Shown here piece by piece: positions 33,925-42,252 of a stretch of DNA of 64,000 bases (its first letter is position 1; the number at the start of each line of letters is the position of its first letter). The notes below the pieces were generated by a model that saw only the letters and a list, made by a program, of their open reading frames with translations, did no database searches and was not told the origin of the DNA. The stretch is from Paenibacillus massiliensis subsp. panacisoli DSM 21345 (GTDB lineage Bacteria > Bacillota > Bacilli > Paenibacillales > Paenibacillaceae), in the NCBI RefSeq assembly GCF_000426545.1, contig NZ_AUFO01000009.1:293057-357056 (forward strand), written 5' to 3'. Position numbers and translations under genes: made by a program.

Positions 33925-35379
33925 ATGATGAAGAGAAATCATACGATGATGCAATTTTTCGAATGGCATGTAGAAGCTGACGGCAACCATTGGAAGAGAC
34001 TCATTGAGCGGGCTCCTGAGCTGAAGTCAAAAGGCATTGATGCCCTCTGGATTCCACCCGTGACGAAGGGCCAATCCCCCGACGATACCGGCTATGGTGT
34101 CTACGATCTATATGATCTGGGAGAGTTCAATCAGAAAGGCGCTGTGCGCACCAAGTACGGTACCAAGGGAGAGCTGCTGGAGGCCGTGGCTGCCTGCGTA
34201 CAGCACGGACTGGCCGTATACGTCGATCTCGTCATGAATCATAAAGCGGGAGCCGATGAGACGGAGGTCTTCAAGGTCGTCGAGGTCAATCCGGAGAATC
34301 GAAACGAGGTTATCTCGAAGCCCTTCGACATTGAAGGCTGGACCAAGTTCAACTTTCCTGGCCGCGGCAATCAATATTCCAGCTTCAAGTGGAATTTCGA
34401 GCACTTTAACGGAACAGATTATGATGCGAGCAAGGATCGTACGGGGATATTTCGTATTCTCGGAAAGAACAAGCAGTGGAATGAGAATGTTGACAGCGAG
34501 TTCGGCAACTACGATTATCTGATGTTCGCTAACATTGACTATAATAACCCGGACGTAAGACAAGAGATGATCGGGTGGGGAAAATGGCTCGTGGATACGC
34601 TGCAATGCAACGGATTTCGCCTGGACGCCATCAAGCACATTAACCATGAATTCGTTCATGAATTCGCCACCGAGATGATCCGCAAACGCGGTCAGGACTT
34701 CTACATGGTGGGCGAGTTCTGGAAGCCTGATCTCAAGGCATGCCAGGAATTCCTTGATACGATTGATTATAAAATCGACCTGTTCGATGTATCCCTGCAC
34801 TATAATCTGCACAATGCCTCGCTCGCAGGCAGCTCCTATGATTTGTCTACTATTTTCAAGGATACACTGGTCAACACACATCCCCTTAATGCTGTTACGT
34901 TCGTGGACAATCATGATTCACAGCCATTGGAGGCTCTTGAATCCTGGGTAGAGGATTGGTTCAAGCAGATCGCGTATGCCCTGATTTTACTACGCCGGGA
35001 TGGCTATCCTTGCGTGTTCTACGGCGACTACTACGGTATACAAGGGGACCATCCTGTCGCGGGCAAGCAAGCGGAGATTGATCCGCTGCTCTACGCACGA
35101 ATGAATAGAGCCTACGGAGAGCAGATAGATTATTTCGACCATCCCAATACGATCGGTTGGGTCCGGCAAGGCACCCCCGAGATTGAGAAATCCGGCTGTG
35201 CTGTCGTGATCTCCAACAAAGGCAACAGTGAGAAGCGAATGTGTGTAGGACCCGCTCATGCCGGGAAGGAATGGGTTGATCTGACCGGTAACCGCGAGGA
35301 CCATATTGTCATCGACAAGGAAGGATGGGCATCTTTTCCCGTCAATGCAAGCAGCGTATCGGTATGGGCAGCACGCTGA
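33925..35379 (+). CDS. Cytoplasmic alpha-amylase, GH13
   Basis: A 484-aa alpha-amylase without a signal peptide, thus intracellular, cleaving alpha-1,4 bonds of maltodextrin or glycogen. GH13 regions in order: VYVDLVMNHKAGAD, GFRLDAIKHI with the nucleophile Asp (about residue 234), MVGEFW with the acid/base Glu (about 262) and VTFVDNHDSQ with the transition-state Asp (about 330). The MQFFEWHVEADGNHW opening and overall length match the GH13_5 group. The start at 33925 has AAGGGGG 7 nt upstream; the frame is open further upstream without a site. It is monocistronic and ends in a large hairpin. Confidence 0.95.
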   Translation: MMKRNHTMMQFFEWHVEADGNHWKRLIERAPELKSKGIDALWIPPVTKGQSPDDTGYGVYDLYDLGEFNQKGAVRTKYGTKGELLEAVAACVQHGLAVYVDLVMNHKAGADETEVFKVVEVNPENRNEVISKPFDIEGWTKFNFPGRGNQYSSFKWNFEHFNGTDYDASKDRTGIFRILGKNKQWNENVDSEFGNYDYLMFANIDYNNPDVRQEMIGWGKWLVDTLQCNGFRLDAIKHINHEFVHEFATEMIRKRGQDFYMVGEFWKPDLKACQEFLDTIDYKIDLFDVSLHYNLHNASLAGSSYDLSTIFKDTLVNTHPLNAVTFVDNHDSQPLEALESWVEDWFKQIAYALILLRRDGYPCVFYGDYYGIQGDHPVAGKQAEIDPLLYARMNRAYGEQIDYFDHPNTIGWVRQGTPEIEKSGCAVVISNKGNSEKRMCVGPAHAGKEWVDLTGNREDHIVIDKEGWASFPVNASSVSVWAAR

Positions 35380-35489
35380 GACGACCTGTCGCTAGCTGAT
35401 ACAGGATACACGTAGACTGCGTAGATGGCTGATCTGAAGCATCCCTTCTCCTTACACTATATCCGTCATGCATCCTGCACCCATAACCA

Positions 35490-35535
35490 AACAGAGTGCT
35501 GCTATGATTCCACGGAATTACAGCAGCACTCTGTT
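35490..35535. terminator. 14-bp perfect hairpin between convergent amylase and photolyase genes
   Basis: AACAGAGTGCTGCT pairs with AGCAGCACTCTGTT, with an inner ATTCC/GGAAT. T-rich on both outer sides, so likely bidirectional. Confidence 0.7.
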
Positions 35536-35598
35536 GCATCTTACTTCTTCTTATCAATCTTTTTTTACACTATAGATAGAGGGATAGCAAATGCTTAC

Positions 35599-36939
35599 TC
35601 AGGGCTGGAAGCTGTTCACAATGACCTTATATGTCTCCAGAGCCAGCTGGCGGGAAAGTTTGAGGTCGACGATCGCATCTGGCCGAGGGAGATGTATTTG
35701 CTTATCGTTCTCCTCCTCTAGTGCTGGAAGCCAGCGCCTTATATAACTGCCCTCCGGGTCAAGTGTGGCTGATTGGGTCACGGGATTGTTCACACGGAAA
35801 TAAGGAGCCGCGTTGACACCCAGGGATGCGCAGAACAGCCAATTGCCCCGATTTTGGGTATTGTCATAATCCAGCAGCTTCCGCCGAAAATAGCGCTCTC
35901 CCAAATAGAAGGGACATTGCAGATTCTTGACCAGAAACGTTGCACAGAGAATTCGAATCCGGTTAGGCATACGTCCCGTTGTATTCAGCTCCGTCATTCC
36001 CGCATCAATGATTGGAATCCCCGTCTCGGCGCGGCACCAGCGTTCGAAATATTCATCATGCAGTGCAGACAGATCATACCGGTCCTCGTACTGGAAGTAG
36101 TTCTCCTCATAAATGGAGCGATATAGATAGAAATCCCGGAATGCCAGCTGTCGCACCCATCCGTCATGTCCTGGCAGGGGGCGGGCTGTCTGGTATAGCT
36201 TGCGGATCGATACAGCACCTACAGCCATATGAGGACTTAGCTGGCTAGTGTTATCCTCTCCAAATTCATCACGACGCTCATCATATCCTGTAAGCCGATC
36301 TTCAATGAATTCCTGCAGCAGATGAGCATATCCCTCTGCCTCCGCTACCTGAAGTAGCTCCTCCGGGCAATCAAATGAGTCTGGCCAAGGCATATACCCC
36401 TCTAGAGAGAACATTCGGAGATCACGAAGATGGGTCTGTCCGGGCGCCGTTGCATGCTCCTCCAAATATTCGAGCCATCTGCGGTGAAAGGCTGCAAATA
36501 CCTTGTAGTACCCCAGCTTGTTGACGTAACGCACAAACTCCTCTACATCGATCATCATATGATCCGTCAAGGCTGTGAAGCTTACACCATGCGCTGCTGA
36601 TAGCTGCTGCAGCTCACAATCTCTTTTGCGGGCATAGGGTGTGAAATCCCGATGAAGCACTACCTCGCTGACCGGATAGTGTGACAACGCATGCTCCACA
36701 ACCTTGGACGGCTCACCGTACAGCACATGCAGCGGAGCTCCTACCTCCCTGTACTGTGCACGCAGACGAGCGACATGCCGCAGGAAATTCTGCCCGCTAT
36801 GCTCACGCTCTCTCCCATTGCGCAGCAGAAACGGGTCCAGGATGAGCAGATGCATGCTCTCCTCTCCCTGCTGATGCAGGTACTCAAAAGCCATCATATC
36901 CTCCACCCGTAAATCTTTACGGTGAATAAACAATTTCAA
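35599..36939 (-). CDS. Deoxyribodipyrimidine photolyase
   Basis: A 446-aa light-dependent DNA repair flavoenzyme that splits UV-induced pyrimidine dimers. The N-terminal alpha/beta antenna domain begins LFIHRKDLRVEDMMAFEYL. FAD-domain signatures include TSQLSPHMAVGAVS, WVRQLAFRDFY, the lesion-binding GIPIIDAGMTELNTTGRMPNR and the C-terminal YDNTQNRGNWLFCASLG ... PYFRVNNPV ... DPEGSYIRRWLPAL. Length is usual for class I bacterial CPD photolyases. It is monocistronic. A cryptochrome-like role cannot be excluded, but the catalytic segments look complete. Confidence 0.93.
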   Translation of the reverse strand: MKLFIHRKDLRVEDMMAFEYLHQQGEESMHLLILDPFLLRNGREREHSGQNFLRHVARLRAQYREVGAPLHVLYGEPSKVVEHALSHYPVSEVVLHRDFTPYARKRDCELQQLSAAHGVSFTALTDHMMIDVEEFVRYVNKLGYYKVFAAFHRRWLEYLEEHATAPGQTHLRDLRMFSLEGYMPWPDSFDCPEELLQVAEAEGYAHLLQEFIEDRLTGYDERRDEFGEDNTSQLSPHMAVGAVSIRKLYQTARPLPGHDGWVRQLAFRDFYLYRSIYEENYFQYEDRYDLSALHDEYFERWCRAETGIPIIDAGMTELNTTGRMPNRIRILCATFLVKNLQCPFYLGERYFRRKLLDYDNTQNRGNWLFCASLGVNAAPYFRVNNPVTQSATLDPEGSYIRRWLPALEEENDKQIHLPRPDAIVDLKLSRQLALETYKVIVNSFQP

Positions 36940-37077
36940 CCTCTTGTCCTCCTCACAGCTCTTCTACACTCTATCCTATACCCAATCGGGAGCCGGGTCG
37001 AACAAGATTTATTCCAATTCATCGCCATACTTTATAGATCCGCATAGATGGGTGTACAGACTCTCGCAAGCGTCGCT

Positions 37078-37788
37078 TCAGCTCGAAAAATGGCGGCCCG
37101 CCATAGCAACTGCCCGTCTCATCTCCTCAACAGGCTCCTCCACCATGGGGCCATGCCCTGCGCACAAAAGAGTGGGTGAATAGGCGAGTAGCTTATCCGC
37201 ACTGCGCCAAGCCTCAGCCTTGCTCCAGGTAGCCAGCGCTGGGAAGGGGAAGGTCGGTACCAGCTTTCCAGACACGGTAGTCCCTCCTCTCGTGCAGAAC
37301 GCATCCCCCACCATCAGTGCCCTTGTACGAATATCGAGAAATGCCATTGAGCCCGGGGTGTGCCCCGGGACACTGATTGCCTCTAATGAACCAATCCGAT
37401 CCCCCTCTGATAGCAGCACGTCAGCCTGGGTCTTTAACTTCTTCGGTACCCCGCCCTTGATAGGAGTATCGTGCTCACCAGGAAGCAATGAGGTATCCCC
37501 CTTCAGCAGACGTGCATCCCGACTGGAAATATACACCTCAAGCTGGGGGTTCCTTTCCTTCAAGGCATCCAGTGCTCCGACATGATCATCATGAGCATGG
37601 GTAAGTACAATGCGCCGAATCGGCTTTCCGAGCTGCGCAGCAGCACGTAAGATGGCCGGCGCCGTTCCGGGTAGAGCGGCATCAATCAAGGTGAAACCAT
37701 CTTCCTCATCCACTAGATAACAGTTCACGGGGAAGATGACGGGCATGAACGTGATCTGGTGCAGACGATCCTTAGTAATTACTCGCAT
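37078..37788 (-). CDS. Metallo-beta-lactamase-fold hydrolase
   Basis: A 236-aa cytosolic dinuclear metallohydrolase. Metal ligands are readable: HAHDDH (about residues 64-69), the His of PGHTPGS (about 141), the Asp of MVGDAF (about 159) and the late His of LCAGHGP (about 217). AAAGGAGAG lies 9 nt before the ATG. No substrate is evident; glyoxalase II-like or quorum-quenching lactonase activity is possible but not supported. The upstream AACTAA-N5-TTAGTT site matches one in the neighbouring TetR promoter, so the TetR regulator probably represses this gene. Confidence 0.88.
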   Translation of the reverse strand: MRVITKDRLHQITFMPVIFPVNCYLVDEEDGFTLIDAALPGTAPAILRAAAQLGKPIRRIVLTHAHDDHVGALDALKERNPQLEVYISSRDARLLKGDTSLLPGEHDTPIKGGVPKKLKTQADVLLSEGDRIGSLEAISVPGHTPGSMAFLDIRTRALMVGDAFCTRGGTTVSGKLVPTFPFPALATWSKAEAWRSADKLLAYSPTLLCAGHGPMVEEPVEEMRRAVAMAGRHFSS

Positions 37789-37856
37789 AAGCAGGCTCTC
37801 TCCTTTGTTGTAAGTTATATACTGGCAAGCAAATTAACAATTATCCCGAACCACTT

Positions 37857-37883
37857 AAATGTAAGTGTAGAGCCGCTGCAAGC
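37857..37883 (+). repeat. Dispersed intergenic repeat, copy 2
   Basis: AAATGT-N5-TAGAGCCGCTGCAAGC, in the leader of the hydrolase gene; partner of 8824-8850. Confidence 0.5.
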
Positions 37884-37954
37884 ACTCCGCTAACCTCGCT
37901 CCCCTTAGATCATTTGAACACACTATTGTGTTTCGTCGAGATATCAGGAATTTT

Positions 37955-37971
37955 AACTAATATAATTAGTT
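37955..37971. promoter_or_regulatory. TetR operator candidate at the hydrolase gene
   Basis: AACTAA-N5-TTAGTT, perfectly palindromic in its arms and identical in form to 38807-38823. It lies downstream of a TATAAT (minus strand, about 37980) that could be the hydrolase -10 box. Confidence 0.65.
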
Positions 37972-38028
37972 TTTAAATTATAATAGTTAGTTTATTATGA
38001 TCTCACATGAAACGCAATGCTTTTACAG

Positions 38029-38070
38029 AAAAAAAGCCGCTCCGTTGTCATCACATGACAGCAAAGCGGC
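38029..38070 (-). terminator. Terminator of the TetR gene
   Basis: On the minus strand GCCGCTTTG and CGGAGCGGC form the outer stem, with an inner GTCAT/ATGAC, followed by seven T. Confidence 0.8.
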
Positions 38071-38126
38071 AGGAACAGCCCACAATATGAAGCTCATATC
38101 AGCACTCACAAGCGCCGAAAGTCATC

Positions 38127-38726
38127 CTAATGCTTACCCTCATAGCCCTCGGCAGCGGATGAACGGCTTCCCAGACCTGCAATGAAGATATCCAAAATAA
38201 CCTCCAGACTTTCATCCGTGCTAACGGCCATGCGGAATCCACGGCTACGTTCCAGAGAGGCAAATCCATGAAGAATGCTGCGCAGACCTCGTGTTGCATG
38301 AATGGTCTCCAGTTCAGACATGCCGAAGCCATTTTTCATGACCCTCATGATCAGCCCTCCTACCCTAGTGTTAAGCTGCTGGACCTCCTCGTCCGGCTGT
38401 AGGGATGAATAAACCATTGCTTCATAGAGCCCAGGCCTCTGACGGGCGAAGTCCACATAAGCTTTACCCATCGCCCGAATCGCCTGCTCCCCAGCTCTGC
38501 CTACGGCAGCATCCATCAGAGCCGCTTCCAGCTCCTGGGTGCTCTTCATCACCATGAGCTTGTGCAGTCCTTTCAGCCCATCCACATGATTGTACAATGA
38601 AGGAGGCCGGATCTGGAGGCGCTGAGCCAGCGTGGCAAGTGTGACGGCATGAATTCCCTGCTCATTGGCCATCTCCTCGGTGGCCTGTAATATCTCGTCT
38701 AAAGTCAGTCCGCGTCTTGGTGACAT
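38127..38726 (-). CDS. TetR-family transcriptional regulator
   Basis: A 199-aa repressor. The N-terminal HTH is LTLDEILQATEEMANEQGIHAVTLATLAQRLQIRPPSLYNHVDG; the C-terminal ligand domain (about residues 80-180) ends with GLRSILHGFASLERSRGF and resembles the WHG-type TetR C-domain. The gene's own promoter (TTGAAT, 17 nt, TAGTAT) contains AACTAA-N5-TTAGTT exactly in its spacer, so autorepression is likely, and the same site lies before the hydrolase gene. The ribosome binding site is weak (GAGGG). Ligand unknown. Confidence 0.9.
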   Translation of the reverse strand: MSPRRGLTLDEILQATEEMANEQGIHAVTLATLAQRLQIRPPSLYNHVDGLKGLHKLMVMKSTQELEAALMDAAVGRAGEQAIRAMGKAYVDFARQRPGLYEAMVYSSLQPDEEVQQLNTRVGGLIMRVMKNGFGMSELETIHATRGLRSILHGFASLERSRGFRMAVSTDESLEVILDIFIAGLGSRSSAAEGYEGKH

Positions 38727-38801
38727 GTTGAATTCAATCCCTCGCTAGTATCACGAAGTGGTCAGTTGCCACTCGGATCATTAATTTAATGGTTCATTAT
38801 C

Positions 38802-38830
38802 ATACTAACTAACCTTATTAGTTAATTCAA
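38802..38830 (-). promoter_or_regulatory. TetR gene promoter with operator in the spacer
   Basis: On the minus strand TTGAAT (38825-38830), 17 nt, TAGTAT (38802-38807). AACTAA-N5-TTAGTT occupies 38807-38823. Confidence 0.7.
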
Positions 38831-39094
38831 ACTTTATATTAGTAGGATCTTGTCTATATACTAAAGGTTTATTCATGTGAATAACCTATAATAATCTCTT
38901 TACTGGATTCACATACACTCACACAATCAGATACTAAAATTGGTAATATTTTGTTCTCTGCGCTATAATGATCTGTGCATATTCTGGTAAAGTCGGAAGG
39001 AAATGAGGTGTACTTAATAGGAAGATGAATAGCAAGGTATGATTTCTATCCAGATTTCTATCCAGAATCATATATAAAGAAAGGAAATGTGATC

Positions 39095-39625
39095 ATGGTT
39101 GTCTGGTTAATTATTGCTTGCGAGATTTTATTTTGGGTATTTGTAGTCGCTGGCCTGGTTGCCCGATATATCTTTCGGCAAAAGCGATTAGGAGCTCTGC
39201 TGCTGCTCGTCACACCGCTGATTGATCTCATCCTGCTCGTTGCTATCTTTGTCAATTTGCGGAATGGTGGAGAGATCACACTCGCCAGCGCTCTTGCTGC
39301 TTGTTACATTGGTATTACGGTCGCCTTTGGTCATCGGCTCATTCATTGGGCGGATACCCGCTTCTCCTATTGGTTCGCTGGTGGACCCAAGCCAGTCCCT
39401 AAGTATGGGAAAGAGCATGCCAGAGAAGAGCGGAAAAGCTGGTACTTACACTTGCTGGGGTACCTGATCGGTAACGGTATTATGCTGATTATGATTACGT
39501 ATGTTGGCGACCCTTCGCAAACAACCTCCTTAAATGAAGTGATGTCCATCTGGAGTACGGTGCTTGTGATCGACTTCTTCATTTGCTTTAGCTACACTTG
39601 GTTCCCAAGGAAAAACAAGGGATAG
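39095..39625 (+). CDS. YmcC-like integral membrane protein
   Basis: A 176-aa membrane protein with about four to five helices (near residues 3-25, 32-52, 60-80, 125-145 and 152-170). A polar loop carries HRLIHWADTRFSYW and YGKEHAREERKSWY. The pattern recalls the YmcC family of Bacillus, of unknown function; this is from memory, not a search. The start at 39095 follows AAAGGAAAT; a GTG at 39089 is also in frame. It has its own terminator (39715-39755). Confidence 0.75.
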   Translation: MVVWLIIACEILFWVFVVAGLVARYIFRQKRLGALLLLVTPLIDLILLVAIFVNLRNGGEITLASALAACYIGITVAFGHRLIHWADTRFSYWFAGGPKPVPKYGKEHAREERKSWYLHLLGYLIGNGIMLIMITYVGDPSQTTSLNEVMSIWSTVLVIDFFICFSYTWFPRKNKG

Positions 39626-39714
39626 TTCTGTAATCCATCCATAGCCGAATTTATAATCTACTCTTCCATACCATAAAATGATATTCCGTTACAGATGCTA
39701 CTAGCTGCCAACAT

Positions 39715-39755
39715 AGACGCTTTCTCCCTTTCATATGGGATAGAAGCGTCTTTTT
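39715..39755 (+). terminator. Terminator before the lipopeptide operon
   Basis: AGACGCTT ... GAAGCGTCT followed by five T. It marks the left limit of the fusaricidin-type operon. Confidence 0.85.
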
Positions 39756-39970
39756 ACATATAAACCCATGTAAACAAAGTATATATATGTATTTTTTACA
39801 CAATCAGTACAAAAAAATGTAAGATCCTAGTATACATTTTGTATAATGATATGGTATTATCTAGAACGAAAATACATAAATATTCCTTTTTATTCTATTA
39901 TTATTTATTTTATTTCAATTTATTACATAATAACCAAAACATAAATAATATCGCCAAAGCATTGGAAAGG
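39756..39970 (+). promoter_or_regulatory. AT-rich promoter and leader of the lipopeptide operon
   Basis: This stretch is much richer in A and T than the rest of the window. A TATAAT at 39842-39847 is the best -10 box, with no good -35 partner. It is followed by an almost pure A/T leader (39885-39960, with TTATTATTTATTTTATTTC). AbrB-type transition regulators prefer such DNA, and control of the fus promoter by AbrB/Spo0A is reported for P. polymyxa; a site here is inference. Confidence 0.5.
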
Positions 39971-40753
39971 ATGATACTTCTGACTAATCATTTGTTGGAT
40001 GGAAAAAATGTGCTGGTTATGGGCGTAGCCAATAACCGGAGCATTGCCTGGGGAACCGCGCAGTCCCTCTCCTCTGCTGGAGCCAGGCTTATTTTCACGT
40101 ATGAGAACGAACGGGTAGAAGAACGAGTAAGCAAGCTCGCAGAGACATTACCGGGTTCTTTGCTGTTCCCATGCAATGTGGCTGAAGATACCGAGATTGA
40201 TCGCTTGCAGCTCTTTCTAAGAGAGCATGTCGGGGTCCTCCATGGTTACTTTCACAGCATCGCTTACGCCCAAAGTGAAGATATGGAAGGGACGTTTGTC
40301 GAGACCTCTCGCGAGGGATTCCGCATCGCACAGGACATTAGCGCATACTCACTAGCCGCTGTAACCCAACGAATCCTCCCGTTAATGAGCGAGGGAGGAA
40401 GTATTGTGACCATGACTTACATTGGAGCCGAGCGTGCGATTCAAAATTACAACGTCATGGGCGTGGCGAAGGCATCCTTGGAAGCCAGTGTTCGTTATCT
40501 GGCACATGATTTAGGACAGCACGGCATCAGGGTTAACGCCATCTCTGCAGGCCCAATCCGGACATTAGCTGCTTATGGCATTAAGGATTTTCAGACCGCA
40601 CTCAAAAAGATCGAGGACATTGCCCCGCTGCGCAAGACGGTAGACACCTCGGAAGTGGGAGACACTGCTCTATTTTTACTATCCCAGCTGGCAAGAGGGA
40701 TCACTGGGGAAGTGATTCATGTAGATGCAGGATACCATATCACGGGAATGTAA
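39971..40753 (+). CDS. fusG: Enoyl-ACP reductase (FabI-like), FusG position
   Basis: A 260-aa short-chain dehydrogenase of the FabI type that reduces enoyl-ACP in chain elongation. LDGKNVLVMGVANNRSIAWG is the NAD(P)H-binding start of FabI; the catalytic Tyr-x6-Lys reads YNVMGVAK, and ISAGPIRTLAA follows as in FabI. It opens the operon, so the lipid tail is made by dedicated fatty-acid enzymes. The start is unsure: the ATG at 39971 abuts its GGAAAGG, while an in-frame CTG at 39980 has proper spacing and would give the usual MTNHLLDGKN opening. Housekeeping FabI is presumably elsewhere. Confidence 0.88.
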   Translation: MILLTNHLLDGKNVLVMGVANNRSIAWGTAQSLSSAGARLIFTYENERVEERVSKLAETLPGSLLFPCNVAEDTEIDRLQLFLREHVGVLHGYFHSIAYAQSEDMEGTFVETSREGFRIAQDISAYSLAAVTQRILPLMSEGGSIVTMTYIGAERAIQNYNVMGVAKASLEASVRYLAHDLGQHGIRVNAISAGPIRTLAAYGIKDFQTALKKIEDIAPLRKTVDTSEVGDTALFLLSQLARGITGEVIHVDAGYHITGM

Positions 40754-40765
40754 GGAGTGAACAGC

Positions 40766-42226
40766 ATGCCTGTAACTCAAATGCATGGCCAGATCATCAC
40801 CTCTCAGAAGTTGATAGACCAGGCAGAGTTTCAGAGGGATGTCTTGGGCTTCTCGCACTTGATGCATATCAACGGTATTCATGAAGAGAGTCGTGTTATT
40901 CTCAAGGCAGAAAATTCATACTGGTTCATAGTATCTCTATTCTCTCTCTGTCAGCTCGCTGCCTCGATTACTGTCGTTGATGAGCAGATCCAGACAGATG
41001 AATTAGAGAACATTTATCACGAGGTCGAAGCCTGTTGTATCGTAACGGACCATGAGCTGGAACTTCCACAGGCCAACACGTTATTGTTCAGCACCCTGCA
41101 AGAGGAATTGGAATTATACCAATACCTGTACGGTAAGGATCATTCGTTCCTTATTAATCTCGACCCATGGATGCACAAAAATGATGCACTGATTCTTTAT
41201 TCTTCTGGCACGACTGGAAAACCGAAAGGGATTGTCAAGTCAGGCCGTTCATTCATCGACAATATCAAGCTATCCGTCCAAGCTATGACGTACAAGTCTG
41301 ACGATTGTCTCCTCCCTGTTGTACCCTACTCGCACTTTTATGGAATCTCGCTTATTTTTTCCTGGTGGTTCACCCAATGCTCTATTCTCATTTGCAAGCC
41401 TAAAAATCTATGGAGCGTCATCACCTGGCTAGATCAGGACAAGGCCACCGTCATAGATGCCAATCCATCTGCCTATTATATGATTCTACGGATGCTAGAA
41501 AGAAAGCCCGAGCTTCTCGAACGATTGAAGCAATCACCTGTTCGCATGTGGTGCGTCGGTGGATCTCCTCTTACGAATGACTTGGAGGAGAGCTTCATGG
41601 ACATTGTCGGACAACCACTGCTTAATGGTTATGGTCTTTCAGAGCTGGGGAACGTTTCTATGGGAACGCTCGCTAGCCCTATGGGCTGCGGTCGCCTTCT
41701 GCCCGGAGTCGAAGCGAGAATTCAAACTCGAAATTCAGTAGATAAGCTGGAACAGGGGATTGGCGAAATATGGATTCGTACACCTGGGTGTATGGAAGGC
41801 TACTTACACCAACCAGATTTGACACAGGAGGTGTTGCAGGACGGATGGTTCAAGACAGGTGACCTGGGCTTTCTGAAGGAAGAAATGCTATATGTCATTG
41901 GACGCGCAGGTAAGTCTGTCACCCGTATGGGTTATACCTTCTCGCCTGTTTATATTGAGAACCAGATCAGCCGCCTGGGCTATCGCTCTTGCGTCATTGC
42001 CCTGGATGATGAGAGGAAGGGCGCTTCACTAATCGTCTTTGTCGAGAGAAATGACGGGCAAGAGCTTTCTTCTCTCCGAAAAGATATCAACCGCTTGCTT
42101 CCCACCTATATGTATCCTGACACCTTACTTGTCGTTGATTCATTCCCTTTGAATCGAAATGGCAAGGTAGACCGACTGGAATTGGAACGTCTGGCGTATC
42201 AAAGAACCATTCATGATGTAGGGTAA
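40766..42226 (+). CDS. fusF: Acyl-adenylating ligase (ANL superfamily), FusF position
   Basis: A 486-aa AMP-forming enzyme that activates a carboxylic acid for transfer to CoA or a carrier protein. ANL core motifs appear in order: YSSGTTGKPKGIVKSG (phosphate loop, about residue 149), NGYGLSELG, DGWFKTGDLG and the C-terminal catalytic Lys in RNGKVDRL. It starts 12 nt after fusG, behind AAGGAG with 8-nt spacing. In this operon it probably activates the starter acid or the finished hydroxy fatty acid that the NRPS starter condensation domain uses. The acid substrate is unknown; the specificity pocket was not decoded. Confidence 0.87.
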   Translation: MPVTQMHGQIITSQKLIDQAEFQRDVLGFSHLMHINGIHEESRVILKAENSYWFIVSLFSLCQLAASITVVDEQIQTDELENIYHEVEACCIVTDHELELPQANTLLFSTLQEELELYQYLYGKDHSFLINLDPWMHKNDALILYSSGTTGKPKGIVKSGRSFIDNIKLSVQAMTYKSDDCLLPVVPYSHFYGISLIFSWWFTQCSILICKPKNLWSVITWLDQDKATVIDANPSAYYMILRMLERKPELLERLKQSPVRMWCVGGSPLTNDLEESFMDIVGQPLLNGYGLSELGNVSMGTLASPMGCGRLLPGVEARIQTRNSVDKLEQGIGEIWIRTPGCMEGYLHQPDLTQEVLQDGWFKTGDLGFLKEEMLYVIGRAGKSVTRMGYTFSPVYIENQISRLGYRSCVIALDDERKGASLIVFVERNDGQELSSLRKDINRLLPTYMYPDTLLVVDSFPLNRNGKVDRLELERLAYQRTIHDVG

Positions 42227-42252
42227 ATGCACAATAAGAGAGGATGAGGCAA

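Noticed and set aside
34108..34914. Open frame of 268 codons antisense to the amylase gene
   Set aside because: The sense strand carries every GH13 motif; the antisense product has no recognisable feature.
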